Source of the DNA: Catellatospora citrea
GTDB lineage: Bacteria; Actinomycetota; Actinomycetes; Mycobacteriales; Micromonosporaceae
Direction of reading: 5' to 3'
Assembly: GCF_003610235.1 (NCBI RefSeq)
Contig: NZ_RAPR01000001.1
Coordinates: 3,782,001 to 3,846,000 of the forward strand
Length of the DNA: 64,000 nucleotides
Made by a program: the position numbers and the translations under genes. The notes below the pieces were generated by a model. It made no database searches, was not told where the DNA came from, and saw only the letters and a program-made list of their open reading frames with translations. Shown piece after piece: positions 25,053 to 33,455 of the stretch; the first letter of the stretch is position 1; each line of letters starts with the position of its first letter.

Positions 25053-26615
25053 TCACACCGCCCCGTCCAGGTCGGCCAGCGACAGCTCGCCGACCGAGGC
25101 CACCGTCGCCACCAGCGCGAGGCTGCCGTCCCGTACGTCCCACACCAGCACCCGCTGATCCACCCCGGGCGTGGTGCCCGACCCGCCCGCGCAGCGCAGC
25201 AGCACCCGCCGCCGGTCCAGCCAGCCGAGCAGCGTCACGGCGCCGGTCACGTCGGCGTCGGCCGCCAGCATCCGCCGCACCCTGGCCACGCCGGGATCCA
25301 GCACGACCACCGCCGCTCCGGGACGCCAGTCCGGCCGCACCGGCAGCCCCGTCGGCTCGCACATCCGCGCGACCAGGTCTCCGCCCGCGACCGCGAACCC
25401 CGGGCCGAGGAACTGACCCAGCCGTCCCGCGCCCGGCCCGGTCACCGCGACCGTGCCCTCGCTGTGGTTGCGCCCGTCGAACTCCCAGCTGCGCACCCGC
25501 GGCGGCGCCGTGATCGGGTCCCCGGCCGAGAGCAGTTCGAGCACCGTCGTCGGCGCGTCGGCACCGGCCGCGCGGCGGGGCGCGATCGTGTCGCGTACCC
25601 CCACGGGCACCGCCAGCAGCCGTCCGGTGGCGACCTCGAGCAGCCGGTCGACCGCGACCAGCAGGTGCCGCGGCCCGAGCCAGACGACGACGGGCGACTG
25701 CGGCACGACGTCGTAGCGCCGCGCACGGCCGGTGGCCGACTCGACCACCCACAGCTCGTCGGCCGTGACCACCGCCGTACGGGTGCCGTCCGGGGCCAGC
25801 GCGCCCGGCGACAGCAGTGCGGCGGCCTCCGCCGGAAGCTTGTCGACCCTGCGCCAGCCGCCGTCTTCGCCCAGCACCAGCAGCGGGCCGGTGGCGGCCG
25901 AACCGGTGGCGGCGTCGAGCACGGCGAGGGCCCGCGGCGTCGGCCGGGTGCTGAGCGTGGGCAGCCGCGCCGGATCACCGGGCGCGAGTTCTCGCGGCAG
26001 CTTCGCCACCAGCGCCACGGGCAGCGCGAGCTGCCGCGCCACCGGTGGCACCTCGTCCACCCCGTCCAGTCCGGTCGAGCCGGAGGGCAGGGCGGGCAAT
26101 GGCCGCAGGTCCTCGTCGCGCCCGGCGGTGAGCGCCCTGATCCCGGTCGCGCCAAGCGCGGCCGCGCCGACGGCCCCGGCGATCAGCAGCCGGCGGCGCG
26201 TGGTGGCCCGGCCGCGCCGCCACAGGGCGGCCGCCTCCTGCTCGGCGGTCGGCGGCAGCGTGCGGCCGGGACGGCGGGCCGGCGGGACACGGTCCAGGTC
26301 CAGGCGGACCCGGTGCTGTGGCATCGCGTCGGCGACCTCGCGCGCGAAAAGCCGCTGCAGGAGCCGGTCCGCGGCCGCGCCGGGCGGGGCGTGGTGCTCC
26401 GCGTCGTTGCCGCGCAACCGCGACCAGCGCATCGCGACCAGGCCGAGCAGTTCCCGGGCCAGCGCGGCGGCCTGCGCGTCGTCGCCGGTCAGCTGCCGGG
26501 CGGCATGCTCCAGCGGCGGCAGGCGGCGGGCCACCCAGTCGGTGAAGTCGGCGGGAGCGGCGGCCGGGCTCGTCGGCTCCCGCTGCGACAGCACGTCGGG
26601 CGGCTCCTGCTCCAT
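25053..26615 (-). CDS. membrane-anchored protein, helical N-domain and propeller-like C-domain
   Basis: This 520-residue protein has no family I can name. Residues 25-95 are helical and rich in Leu, Arg and Ala (TDWVARRLPPLEHAARQL, ARELLGLVAMRWSRLRG), recalling sigma-factor region 2 at low level. A single membrane span lies near residues 143-162 after RRR. The rest has repeated strands and turns (VLDAATG, LLVLGEDGGW, APDGTRTAVV, ELWVVESATG, RVLVWDVRDGSLAL) as in a beta propeller outside the cell. GGAGG precedes both GTG 26618 and ATG 26615. It starts 73 bases after mshD. Confidence 0.75.
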   Translation of the reverse strand: MEQEPPDVLSQREPTSPAAAPADFTDWVARRLPPLEHAARQLTGDDAQAAALARELLGLVAMRWSRLRGNDAEHHAPPGAAADRLLQRLFAREVADAMPQHRVRLDLDRVPPARRPGRTLPPTAEQEAAALWRRGRATTRRRLLIAGAVGAAALGATGIRALTAGRDEDLRPLPALPSGSTGLDGVDEVPPVARQLALPVALVAKLPRELAPGDPARLPTLSTRPTPRALAVLDAATGSAATGPLLVLGEDGGWRRVDKLPAEAAALLSPGALAPDGTRTAVVTADELWVVESATGRARRYDVVPQSPVVVWLGPRHLLVAVDRLLEVATGRLLAVPVGVRDTIAPRRAAGADAPTTVLELLSAGDPITAPPRVRSWEFDGRNHSEGTVAVTGPGAGRLGQFLGPGFAVAGGDLVARMCEPTGLPVRPDWRPGAAVVVLDPGVARVRRMLAADADVTGAVTLLGWLDRRRVLLRCAGGSGTTPGVDQRVLVWDVRDGSLALVATVASVGELSLADLDGAV

Positions 26616-26688
26616 CACGCCGCGCCTCCCGCCGCCGTCATCCGCCCTTAGATGGTGATGGATCTCACAGGATTGCGGAAGGGGTCGT

Positions 26689-27630
26689 TCAGGTGCGCTG
26701 GAAGAGCACGTCCGTGGACCAGCGGGCGAAACCCAGACGCTGGTAGAGGGCGGTCGCGGCGGTGTTCGACTCGTCCACGTACAGCATCACCTGGTCGAGG
26801 CCCTGGGCCCGCAGGTGGCGCAGCCCCGCCGCGGTCAGCGCGCGGCCCAGGCCGGAGCCGTGCGCGGCCGGGTCGACACCGAGCACGTACACCTCGCCGA
26901 TCGGGTCGTGGTGGTGCGCGTCCTGCGCGTCGCGGCGCAGCTCACCGTGCACCTTGGTCCAGTGGAACCCGGCCAGCACGCCGTCGCGCTCCGCCAGCAG
27001 GAAGCCCGCCGGGTCGAACCACGGCTCGGCCATCCGCACCTGCAGGTCGCGCATGGTCCACCGGCCCTGCTCCGGGTGGTCGGCGAAGGCGCGGGCGTTG
27101 AGCGCCAGCCAGGGTTCGTCGTCCTCGCCCGGCCGGAACGGTCGTAGCACCACGCCCGCGGGCAGGTCGGGCTGCGGCACCTCGGCGAACAGCGAGCGCC
27201 GCATCTGCCACAGCACCCGGGCCCGGCGGAAGCCCAGCGACAGGGCCAGCGCGCTCGCCGACGGGTGGTCGCCGTGCGCCCAGAGCCGCAGCCGGCCGTC
27301 CGGGTCGGCCTCGGCCGCCGCCGCGATGGCCGCCTTCACCAGTGCCCGGCCCAGGCCGTGGCGGCGGCGCAGCGGGTGCACGACCAGCTCCGCGGCGGGT
27401 CCGTCCACGGCGTCGGTGGTGTCGACATGGGCATAGCCGGCGAGTTCGCCGTCGGGGGTGCGGGCGATGAGGTGCACCGCGGGGGCGTCGCCGCCGTGCC
27501 GCAGGTGCAGCACCGTGTGCTCGGACAGCGGGTACGCGCCGTCGGTGTCCCCTGCCGCGCGTGCCAGCTCGACCACTGCGGATACGTCGTCCGGTGTGAG
27601 CCGGTCGCGCCGCTCGGCATACCCGATCAT
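26689..27630 (-). CDS. mshD: mycothiol synthase MshD
   Basis: MshD acetylates Cys-GlcN-Ins with acetyl-CoA to finish mycothiol. The 313-residue protein has two GNAT domains. The N-terminal copy has LVVHPLRRRHGLGRALV and ASALALSLGFRRAR; the C-terminal catalytic copy has VYVLGVDPAAHGSGLGRAL and MLYVDESNTAATALYQRLGF. The FHWTKVH segment is typical. Its place beside glnR matches Rv0818-Rv0819. Confidence 0.95.
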   Translation of the reverse strand: MIGYAERRDRLTPDDVSAVVELARAAGDTDGAYPLSEHTVLHLRHGGDAPAVHLIARTPDGELAGYAHVDTTDAVDGPAAELVVHPLRRRHGLGRALVKAAIAAAAEADPDGRLRLWAHGDHPSASALALSLGFRRARVLWQMRRSLFAEVPQPDLPAGVVLRPFRPGEDDEPWLALNARAFADHPEQGRWTMRDLQVRMAEPWFDPAGFLLAERDGVLAGFHWTKVHGELRRDAQDAHHHDPIGEVYVLGVDPAAHGSGLGRALTAAGLRHLRAQGLDQVMLYVDESNTAATALYQRLGFARWSTDVLFQRT

Positions 27631-27682
27631 GGCGTCAGCGTAGCCGGAGTCGATGAAATCGCTTCGCGTAGCGCGGTGAACG

Positions 27683-27716
27683 AGTCGCGCCCGTGGCGGA
27701 TGCCACGGGCGCGACT
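27683..27716 (-). terminator. terminator of glnR
   Basis: AGTCGCGCCCGTGG and CCACGGGCGCGACT form a 14-bp perfect stem with a 6-base loop between the glnR stop and mshD start. Confidence 0.75.
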
Positions 27717-27732
27717 GTCGAAAACCGTCGGG

Positions 27733-28479
27733 TCAGATCGAGGGCAGGTCGGCGAGCAGCTGCTCGGCGGCATCGCTGAGCGAGTCACGGTCGGCCAGCT
27801 GCTGGCGCGAGGACGGCACCACGAACTTGTAGCCGACCTGGCGCACGGTGCCGATCATGGCTTCGTACTCGGAGCCGAGCTTGGCGCGCAGGCGACGCAC
27901 GTGCACGTCGACGGTGCGGGTGCCGCCGAAGTAGTCGTAACCCCACACCTCGCGCAGCAGCTGGTCGCGGGTGAACACCCGGCCCGGGTGCTGGGCCAGG
28001 AACTTCAGCAGCTCGAACTCCTTGTAGGTGAGGTCGAGCGGGCGTCCCTTGAGCTTCGCCGCGTACGTGTCGGGGTCGATGGTCAGCTCGCCACCGCGGA
28101 TGAGGCCGCCCGCGGCGGCGGTCGCGGAGTTCAGGCGGCCGACGGCCAGGCGCAGCCGCGCCTCGACCTCGGCGGGACCGGCCGCGGCGAGGATGACGTC
28201 GTCGACGCCCCAGTCCGCGTTGATGGCGACCAGGCCGGCCTCGGTGACCACCGCGATCAGCGGCACGCCGATGCCGGTCGCGTGCAGCATCCGGCAGGTG
28301 GCCCGGGCCTCGGACAGTTCGGAGCGCGCGTCGACCAGGACCGCGTCGGGGCTGGGGGCTGACACCAGGGTGCGCACGTCGCGGGGGGCGGTGCGCACGG
28401 TGTGCGGGAGCAGGTCGAGCGCGGGGAGCACGGCGGATGGTTCACCAGCACGTGCGGTTACCAGGAGCAGGATTTCCAC
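27733..28479 (-). CDS. glnR: GlnR-type OmpR-family response regulator
   Basis: This 248-residue protein has an atypical receiver domain ([14 protein letters not shown]) and a winged-helix OmpR DNA-binding domain ([48 protein letters not shown]). The N-terminal LPHTVRTAP and [14 protein letters not shown] are diagnostic of actinobacterial GlnR, the orphan nitrogen regulator that works without a partner kinase. GTG 28479 is chosen since GGAGG lies 6 bases upstream; the longer frame from 28521 has no such site. Confidence 0.92.
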   Translation of the reverse strand: MEILLLVTARAGEPSAVLPALDLLPHTVRTAPRDVRTLVSAPSPDAVLVDARSELSEARATCRMLHATGIGVPLIAVVTEAGLVAINADWGVDDVILAAAGPAEVEARLRLAVGRLNSATAAAGGLIRGGELTIDPDTYAAKLKGRPLDLTYKEFELLKFLAQHPGRVFTRDQLLREVWGYDYFGGTRTVDVHVRRLRAKLGSEYEAMIGTVRQVGYKFVVPSSRQQLADRDSLSDAAEQLLADLPSI

Positions 28480-28758
28480 GGATCGCCTCCGTCCTCGCGG
28501 CAAGGGCCGCGCGAGCAGCACATGGGGGGCGTGGCTGGCCTCACGTCGGTCCCGGCGTCGCTGACGGGCGGGTAAAGCATGAGCATAGTCGAGAACATAA
28601 GAAATACCAGCACCTCATGCATTTGTCACTCACCGCCCGTGATCGCGACGCTGTGTTTCGGTCATCTTTCGCGCGTGTTTCGCGCGCCGCGCCCACGTCC
28701 GGCAGGTTCCCACCCCGGTGAGGTGCGCTCTTGGGGGGTGAGGTGGCACGATCGTTGC

Positions 28759-29859
28759 GTGCTCGGTTCCCCTCCCGACGACAGCGTCCGTAATCGCAGG
28801 TCATCCGGCCCCCAGTTCGACGGGCCGCACCGGCCCGGCCCTGGTCCGGCCGGTCGTGGCCCTGCGCCCGTTCCCGTGCCCGCGAGCCGCGGCGCGGCCG
28901 AACGCGGCGCCGAGCCCGGCCCGCGTTCCCGGCGCGACGAGGCGGTGAAGAGCAAGGACCGGCGGCGCGCCCGCGGCGGCGACGAACCCGAGCCCGAGGG
29001 CGAGGACGGCCCCCCGGTCGAGATCGTCCCGGTGCGGCGGCTGCTGTCGGCTGCCGTGGCCGGCTTCGCGCTGCTGCTCGGCGTCGGCCTGGTGATGGGC
29101 GCGCAGACCGCCGGCGTGGGTGCGGGCCGCATCCCGTACGCCGTGGTGATCCTCGGCGCCCAGCTGCTGTACGTCTTCGCCACCACCATGGCCATCCGCC
29201 CGCCCGGGGTGAAGGTCGTCGCCGTCGTCGGCGTGGTGGCGGCGATCAGCGCCGACGTCGTCGCGATCACGAGCGACGTGGCCTCGGTGGGCCCGCTCGG
29301 CCTCATCGCGGCGGGCGGCCTGGTCGCGGGCGCGGTCGGCCAGATGGTGCGCTACGAGGGCCGGGTGCGCGTCTCCGAGTCGCTCGGCTCGACGGTGGTC
29401 ATCGTGCTCGGCGTGGTCTCGTTCGCCACGCTCATTGTTTTGACCCGCCTCCCGGCGGGCACACAGGCCATTGTGGTCTGTCTCATCGCCAGCGGCATCG
29501 CCTTGAGCGTCGCCCGGCTCACCGACGTCTTCGCGCCGTATCCGCGCCTGGCCGACCAGGTCCCGCGCGGCTCGGCGGGCATCGTGATCGGTGCGATGCT
29601 CGGCACCGGCGTGGCCGCCGTCATCGGCCGCTACCTGGTGCCGTTCACGCCCAGCCAGGCCGCGATCATCGGCATGGCCGCGGCCGGGGCCGCCGTGCTG
29701 GCCGACCTCACCATCGGCTTCGCCGAGGCGGGGCGGGAACTGGCCGGTGAGGCGCCGACGATGTGGTTGGCCCGGCACATGCAGGGCCCGCTGGCCGGCT
29801 TCGCGCTGGCCGCGCCGGTCGCCTACGTGATCAGCGTGTTCTTCCTGGTCCCCGCATGA
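28759..29859 (+). CDS. polytopic membrane protein coupled to lmeA
   Basis: This protein of about 366 residues has a disordered Pro/Arg/Gly-rich N-terminus (about 90 residues), followed by some eight hydrophobic segments from LLSAAVAGFALLLGVGLVMG to GFALAAPVAYVISVFFLVPA. No family is recognised. Its stop overlaps the lmeA start (ATGA), so the two are made together, and a role in envelope lipid or polysaccharide metabolism follows only by association. The start is uncertain: GTG 28759 is used and GTG 28737 is possible. Confidence 0.75.
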   Translation: MLGSPPDDSVRNRRSSGPQFDGPHRPGPGPAGRGPAPVPVPASRGAAERGAEPGPRSRRDEAVKSKDRRRARGGDEPEPEGEDGPPVEIVPVRRLLSAAVAGFALLLGVGLVMGAQTAGVGAGRIPYAVVILGAQLLYVFATTMAIRPPGVKVVAVVGVVAAISADVVAITSDVASVGPLGLIAAGGLVAGAVGQMVRYEGRVRVSESLGSTVVIVLGVVSFATLIVLTRLPAGTQAIVVCLIASGIALSVARLTDVFAPYPRLADQVPRGSAGIVIGAMLGTGVAAVIGRYLVPFTPSQAAIIGMAAAGAAVLADLTIGFAEAGRELAGEAPTMWLARHMQGPLAGFALAAPVAYVISVFFLVPA

Positions 29860-30563
29860 GGAAGTTCCTCACGGTCACCGCGGTGGTGCTCGTCGCCCTC
29901 GGGATGCTGGTCGTGGTCGCCGACCGGGTCGGCGCGCACTACGCGGAACGTGAGATCGCCGCGCGGGTCTCCGCGCGGATGCAGGAGCAGGGCATCACCT
30001 CGACCCCGCCCGAGGTGGAGATCCAGGGCTTCCCGTTCCTGACCCAGGTCGCGGCCGGTCGGTACACCCAGATCGACATCACCATGCGCGACCTCAAGGG
30101 CGGCACGCTGCCCCTGCCCCTGCTCAGCGTGGCGGCGCAGGACGTCGAGGCGCCGCTGTCACAGCTCATGGACGGCACCGCACGGCCGGTCGCGGCCCGG
30201 GTCGACGGCACCGCCACCGTGTCGTACGCGAGCCTGGTCGAGGCCAGCGGCCTGACCGGGATCACCCTGAGCTCGGCCGGCCCGAACACGGTCCGGGTCA
30301 CCGGCAAGGTGCCGATCATCGGCGAGGTCACCGGCACCGCCGAGGTCACCGTCGTGGACGGCGGCCGGGTCCGGCTGCGCGCCACCTCGCTCAAGGGCGC
30401 GGCCGGCTCGGTCAGCCAGGCGATCATCGACGCCTACAAGGACCGGCTCGCGGTCACGCTGTCCCTGCCCAAGCTGCCGTTCCACCTCGAACTGAAGGAC
30501 GTCCAGACGGAGTCCACCGGCCTGGTCGTGTCGTTCACCGCCAAGGACGTCGAACTGGCCTGA
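29856..30563 (+). CDS. lmeA: LmeA-like DUF2993 lipid-binding protein
   Basis: This 235-residue exported protein has an N-terminal membrane anchor (FLTVTAVVLVALGMLVVVAD) then a DUF2993 domain with VEIQGFPFLTQVAAGRYTQI and the late YKDRLAVTLSLPKLPF. In mycobacteria LmeA (Rv0817c) supports mannan elongation of lipomannan and binds phospholipid; transfer of that function here is inference. The ATG overlaps the preceding stop. Confidence 0.88.
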   Translation: MRKFLTVTAVVLVALGMLVVVADRVGAHYAEREIAARVSARMQEQGITSTPPEVEIQGFPFLTQVAAGRYTQIDITMRDLKGGTLPLPLLSVAAQDVEAPLSQLMDGTARPVAARVDGTATVSYASLVEASGLTGITLSSAGPNTVRVTGKVPIIGEVTGTAEVTVVDGGRVRLRATSLKGAAGSVSQAIIDAYKDRLAVTLSLPKLPFHLELKDVQTESTGLVVSFTAKDVELA

Positions 30564-30566
30564 CGA

Positions 30567-30609
30567 CCGGGTGGATCATCGTCGCACTCCCGGATGGTGA
30601 TCCACCGGT
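30567..30609 (+). terminator. hairpin after lmeA
   Basis: CCGGGTGGATCATC and GGTGATCCACCGG pair imperfectly just past the lmeA stop. Confidence 0.5.
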
Positions 30610-30651
30610 CCCGGATGGTGGACGACACATTCCCGAAATCACAGCGCTGCT

Positions 30652-30668
30652 GGTAGGGTCACGAACTA
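30652..30668 (+). promoter_or_regulatory. -10 element for likely leaderless leader-peptide transcript
   Basis: TAGGGT (30654-30659) ends 8 bases before the ATG of the leader peptide. This spacing would start the transcript at or near the initiation codon. Confidence 0.4.
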
Positions 30669-30745
30669 TGAGTCCGCTGCTTACCAAGCGGCGCGCGGTC
30701 GACCTGTGCCGCGTGGCCACGTGCCTGTGTTGCCCCGTCCTCTGA
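30668..30745 (+). CDS. 25-residue cysteine-rich leader peptide ahead of sulfurtransferase
   Basis: ATG 30668 to TGA 30743-30745 encodes MSPLLTKRRAVDLCRVATCL followed by CCPVL. The peptide has four cysteines (14, 19, 21, 22), three clustered just before the end. Mycobacteria have a known class of leaderless short ORFs with cysteine runs upstream of cysteine-metabolism operons, including the sulfurtransferase/DUF1416 locus, that attenuate expression when charged cysteine tRNA is plentiful. Sequence style (KRRAVDLCRVA), position and downstream genes agree with that class, so this is probably the cysteine sensor for the cysA operon. Confidence 0.8.
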   Translation: MSPLLTKRRAVDLCRVATCLCCPVL

Positions 30746-30993
30746 CGGCGGCACAGTTTGCGCACCTCGATCGCGCTTCCGTGATCGTTTAGCAGCTCTG
30801 TCAACTGACTCGCATCGCCCGCTCATCGCTGAGCCGGCCGCCCCCGCAAGTCAGCCAGCCGCCGTCGCCCTGTACCCGGTGAACCCCCTGTGGACCCGTA
30901 CGCGGCGACGTTTTTCTTTCTCCCGCTCGCGCTCCCGGTGGCGTCACCCGCATCAGACGTTCATCCACCAGCCATATCTCAAGGGAGAACTCC
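30746..30993 (+). other. 248-base leader between leader peptide and sulfurtransferase
   Basis: No gene is seen. The tract would be the attenuation region of the transcript. GGGAG (30981-30985) serves as ribosome binding site for the ATG at 30994. A T-rich run, TTTTTCTTTCTCC, lies near 30912-30924. I could not assign a clear terminator hairpin. Confidence 0.45.
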
Positions 30994-31842
30994 ATGAGTC
31001 GCGAATCCGCCCTCGTCTCGGCCGACTGGGCCGAGAAGAACATCGCCGCACCCGGCGTCGTGTTCGTCGAGGTAGACGAGGACACCACCGCCTACGACGG
31101 TGGCCACATCGCCGGCGCGGTCAAGCTGGACTGGCGCACCGACCTGCAGGACCCGGTGCGCCGTGACTTCGTGAACAAGGAGCAGTTCGAGGCGCTGCTG
31201 TCGTCGCGGGGCATCGGCAACGACGACACCGTCGTGCTGTACGGCGGCAACAACAACTGGTTCGCCGCGTACGCGTACTGGTACTTCAAGCTCTACGGCC
31301 ACGGCGACGTGAAGCTGCTCGACGGCGGCCGCAAGAAGTGGGAGCTCGACGCCCGCCCGCTGTCCAAGGACGTGGTCGAGCGCCCCGCGACCCAGTACGT
31401 CGCCAAGGACCAGGACCTGTCCATCCGCGCCTTCCGCGATGACGTGGTCAAGGCGATCGGCGTGCAGAACCTGGTCGACGTGCGCTCGCCCGACGAGTAC
31501 GCGGGCCGCCTGCTCGCCCCCGCCCACCTGCCGCAGGAGCAGGCGCAGCGGGCCGGCCACATCCCGACCGCGATCAGCGTGCCGTGGTCCAAGGCCGCGA
31601 ACGAGGACGGCACCTTCAAGTCCGACGCCGAGCTGACCGAGCTGTACGCGGCCGCGGGCATCGACGACAGCTTGGACACCATCGCGTACTGCCGCATCGG
31701 CGAGCGCTCCTCGCACACCTGGTTCGTGCTGCAGGAGATCCTCGGCAAGGCGAACGTGAAGAACTACGACGGATCCTGGACCGAGTACGGCTCGCTGGTC
31801 GGCGTGCCGGTGGCACTGGGCGACGAGCCCGGGAAGGCGTGA
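30994..31842 (+). CDS. cysA: thiosulfate sulfurtransferase (double rhodanese)
   Basis: This 282-residue protein has two rhodanese domains. The first has DGGHIAGAVKLDW and the second DVRSPDEYAG; the catalytic loop is IAYCRIGERSSHTWF, where the cysteine carries the persulfide. It transfers sulfane sulfur from thiosulfate to an acceptor such as cyanide or a thiol. The pair with DUF1416 matches the mycobacterial cysA2-sseC2 locus. It is likely under cysteine control through the leader peptide. Confidence 0.93.
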   Translation: MSRESALVSADWAEKNIAAPGVVFVEVDEDTTAYDGGHIAGAVKLDWRTDLQDPVRRDFVNKEQFEALLSSRGIGNDDTVVLYGGNNNWFAAYAYWYFKLYGHGDVKLLDGGRKKWELDARPLSKDVVERPATQYVAKDQDLSIRAFRDDVVKAIGVQNLVDVRSPDEYAGRLLAPAHLPQEQAQRAGHIPTAISVPWSKAANEDGTFKSDAELTELYAAAGIDDSLDTIAYCRIGERSSHTWFVLQEILGKANVKNYDGSWTEYGSLVGVPVALGDEPGKA

Positions 31843-31847
31843 TCACC

Positions 31848-32177
31848 ATGACCGCACAGACTGCTTCCACTGTCGCGGCCGGTTGCGCCGCGCCCGACCA
31901 GGCCGCCCCGCTGCCGCTCAGCGTCGACCTGGAGAAGGAGACCGTGATCACCGGCGTCGTGCAGGCGGCGGGTGACCCGGTCGCCGGGGCGTACGTGCGC
32001 CTGCTCGACCGCAGCGGCGAGTTCACCGCCGAGGTCGTGACCTCGCCGGCGGGCCAGTTCCGCTTCTTCGCCGCGCCCGGCACCTGGCAGCTGCGCGCCC
32101 TGTCCCGCTTCGGCAACGGTGACGCCACCGTCACCGCCGACCGCGGCGTCAACGAGGTCTCCCTCGCCGTCGCCTAG
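31848..32177 (+). CDS. sseC: DUF1416 protein, SseC-like
   Basis: This 109-residue protein matches DUF1416, with a carboxypeptidase-regulatory-like beta sandwich: TVITGVVQAAGDPVAGAYVR, LLDRSGEFTAEVVTSPAGQF and FFAAPGTWQLRALS. It always accompanies the sulfurtransferase in actinobacteria and may be a partner or carrier. ATG 31848 is used; GTG 31839 overlaps the previous stop and is possible. Confidence 0.88.
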   Translation: MTAQTASTVAAGCAAPDQAAPLPLSVDLEKETVITGVVQAAGDPVAGAYVRLLDRSGEFTAEVVTSPAGQFRFFAAPGTWQLRALSRFGNGDATVTADRGVNEVSLAVA

Positions 32178-32182
32178 CTCCA

Positions 32183-32235
32183 AAGGAAGGGCACCTTCTT
32201 AACGCTCCGCGTTATAGAAGGTGCCCTTCTTAACA
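32183..32235. repeat. AAGGGCACCTTC palindrome, copy 2, after sseC
   Basis: Arms at 32187-32198 and 32217-32228 match the cobD copy exactly, and an inner TAACGC/GCGTTA pair extends the stem. It lies where a terminator of the sulfur operon is expected. Confidence 0.85.
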
Positions 32236-32324
32236 CCCGGTCCCTGGTGGGCAGGGGTTTCCCCGCGTGGCAGGTGCGATCGGCACGGCAGGGTGCGATC
32301 GCCACGGCGCGGTGCAGCGGCGAA

Positions 32325-32385
32325 GATCGGCGTTTCGTGTCCGGATCTGCGGTCTGACCCAGGACTCTGACCGGAAACAGCGATC
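32325..32385 (+). repeat. 61-bp interspersed element, copy 2
   Basis: GATCGGCGTTTCGTGTC, GATCTGCGGTCTGACCC and a final GATC correspond block by block to the element at 14479-14539 in reverse. CGAAGATCG and CGATCTTCG at the ends form an extra stem. Confidence 0.65.
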
Positions 32386-32468
32386 TTCGCCCGAGATCGG
32401 GCACCGGCCCGGACCGTATCCCGGCCACCGCGACACGCCCGGCGGCACCCGCGTGGCAGCATGAACGC

Positions 32469-32987
32469 GTGACCATCGACGCGCCCGCACCCGAGGCCGC
32501 CCCGCAGCCTCGGCCGACGCCGCCCGCTCGCCGTTACCTGTGGCCCGCGCTCGTCGCCGCCTGGGCCGTGCTGCTGGTCGTGCTGGCCGTCTGGTCCGCC
32601 CGCAACGACCCGCCGTCGCTGCGCGACCAGACCACCGCCGCCTCGGCCAAGGCCACCATCGACGAGGTCGTCGGGCAGGTCACGGCCCGCGTCCCGGCCG
32701 GCGCGACGATCCAGGACAAGGGGTACGCCGAGAAGGCGTGCAGCCTGTCCGCCGCCCGCGACGGCGTCTCGCTCGTCCGCACGCTGACCGTCTCCGGCCC
32801 GGTGGGCGACGAGTCCGCCACGGTCGTCGCGCTCGCGGCCGCGCTGCCCGATGCGGTCACCCGCCCCGCCGACGGCCTCAAGGAGGGCTTCTACTACGAC
32901 GCGGGCAACTACGTGGCGGTACGCGGCAAGATCACCGGCGAGGGCACCGTGACCGTCGACCTCAGCTCCGGCTGCCGCGTCCCCTGA
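32469..32987 (+). CDS. small membrane-anchored protein of unknown function
   Basis: This 172-residue protein has a Pro/Ala-rich head (22 residues), one membrane span (YLWPALVAAWAVLLVVLAVW) and an extracytoplasmic domain with two cysteines (KACSLSAARDG, SSGCRVP) that could form a disulfide. The GTG at 32469 starts it. No family is recognised; it stands between repeat-rich DNA and the DsrE-like gene. Confidence 0.65.
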   Translation: MTIDAPAPEAAPQPRPTPPARRYLWPALVAAWAVLLVVLAVWSARNDPPSLRDQTTAASAKATIDEVVGQVTARVPAGATIQDKGYAEKACSLSAARDGVSLVRTLTVSGPVGDESATVVALAAALPDAVTRPADGLKEGFYYDAGNYVAVRGKITGEGTVTVDLSSGCRVP

Positions 32988-33000
32988 CCGGCTGGTTCCT

Positions 33001-33060
33001 GCGTCAGTAGACGAGGGCCCGCGTCAGTGGACGACGGCCTACGTCAGTAGACGAGGGCCT
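33001..33060. repeat. three tandem 20-bp units copying the 3' end of the DsrE-like gene
   Basis: GCGTCAGTAGACGAGGGCCC, GCGTCAGTGGACGACGGCCT and ACGTCAGTAGACGAGGGCCT follow one another. The third unit contains the stop and last codons of the minus-strand DsrE-like gene; the other two are downstream duplications of it. Confidence 0.9.
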
Positions 33061-33406
33061 GGGTGTCGTCGGAGAGGGCTTCCTCGACGAAGACGGCGGC
33101 GCCGGCGATGCGGATGCCGGGGACGACGTCGGCGGGGGTGATCTCGCGACGAGCGGCGCACTGGGTGCACAGGGTGACGGTGCCGGCGGCGAGGACGGCG
33201 TCGAGCAGATCCGGCAGCGGCGCGGAGTGCGGCAGCTCGAACTCGGCCGCGCGGCCGGGCAGGGCGAACCAGCTGGCCTCGCCGGTCAGCCACAGCGACA
33301 CCTGGGCGCCGGCCGCCACGGCGGTCGCGGCCACGGTGAACGCCTGTGCGCACCGCTCCGGCGCGTCGGCTCCGGCGGTCGTCTTCACGATGAGTTTGCG
33401 TGCCAC
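33044..33406 (-). CDS. DsrE-like small protein
   Basis: This 120-residue protein of the DsrE/DsrF fold has KLIVKTTAGADAPERCAQAF, VSLWLTGEASWFALPG and a CxxC motif in TLCTQCAARREI. Members often handle sulfur relay, but a conserved single role is not established. The GTG at 33406 (VARKLIVK) is chosen over the track start at 33463. It converges with the 32469 gene. Confidence 0.75.
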   Translation of the reverse strand: MARKLIVKTTAGADAPERCAQAFTVAATAVAAGAQVSLWLTGEASWFALPGRAAEFELPHSAPLPDLLDAVLAAGTVTLCTQCAARREITPADVVPGIRIAGAAVFVEEALSDDTQALVY

Positions 33407-33455
33407 GTCCGACAGCTTATGCACGCGTGCCGGGCGCGCCTCATAGGATCTACCC

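Noticed and set aside
33001..33060. CRISPR array
   Set aside because: Units are adjacent with no spacers and duplicate the end of a gene.
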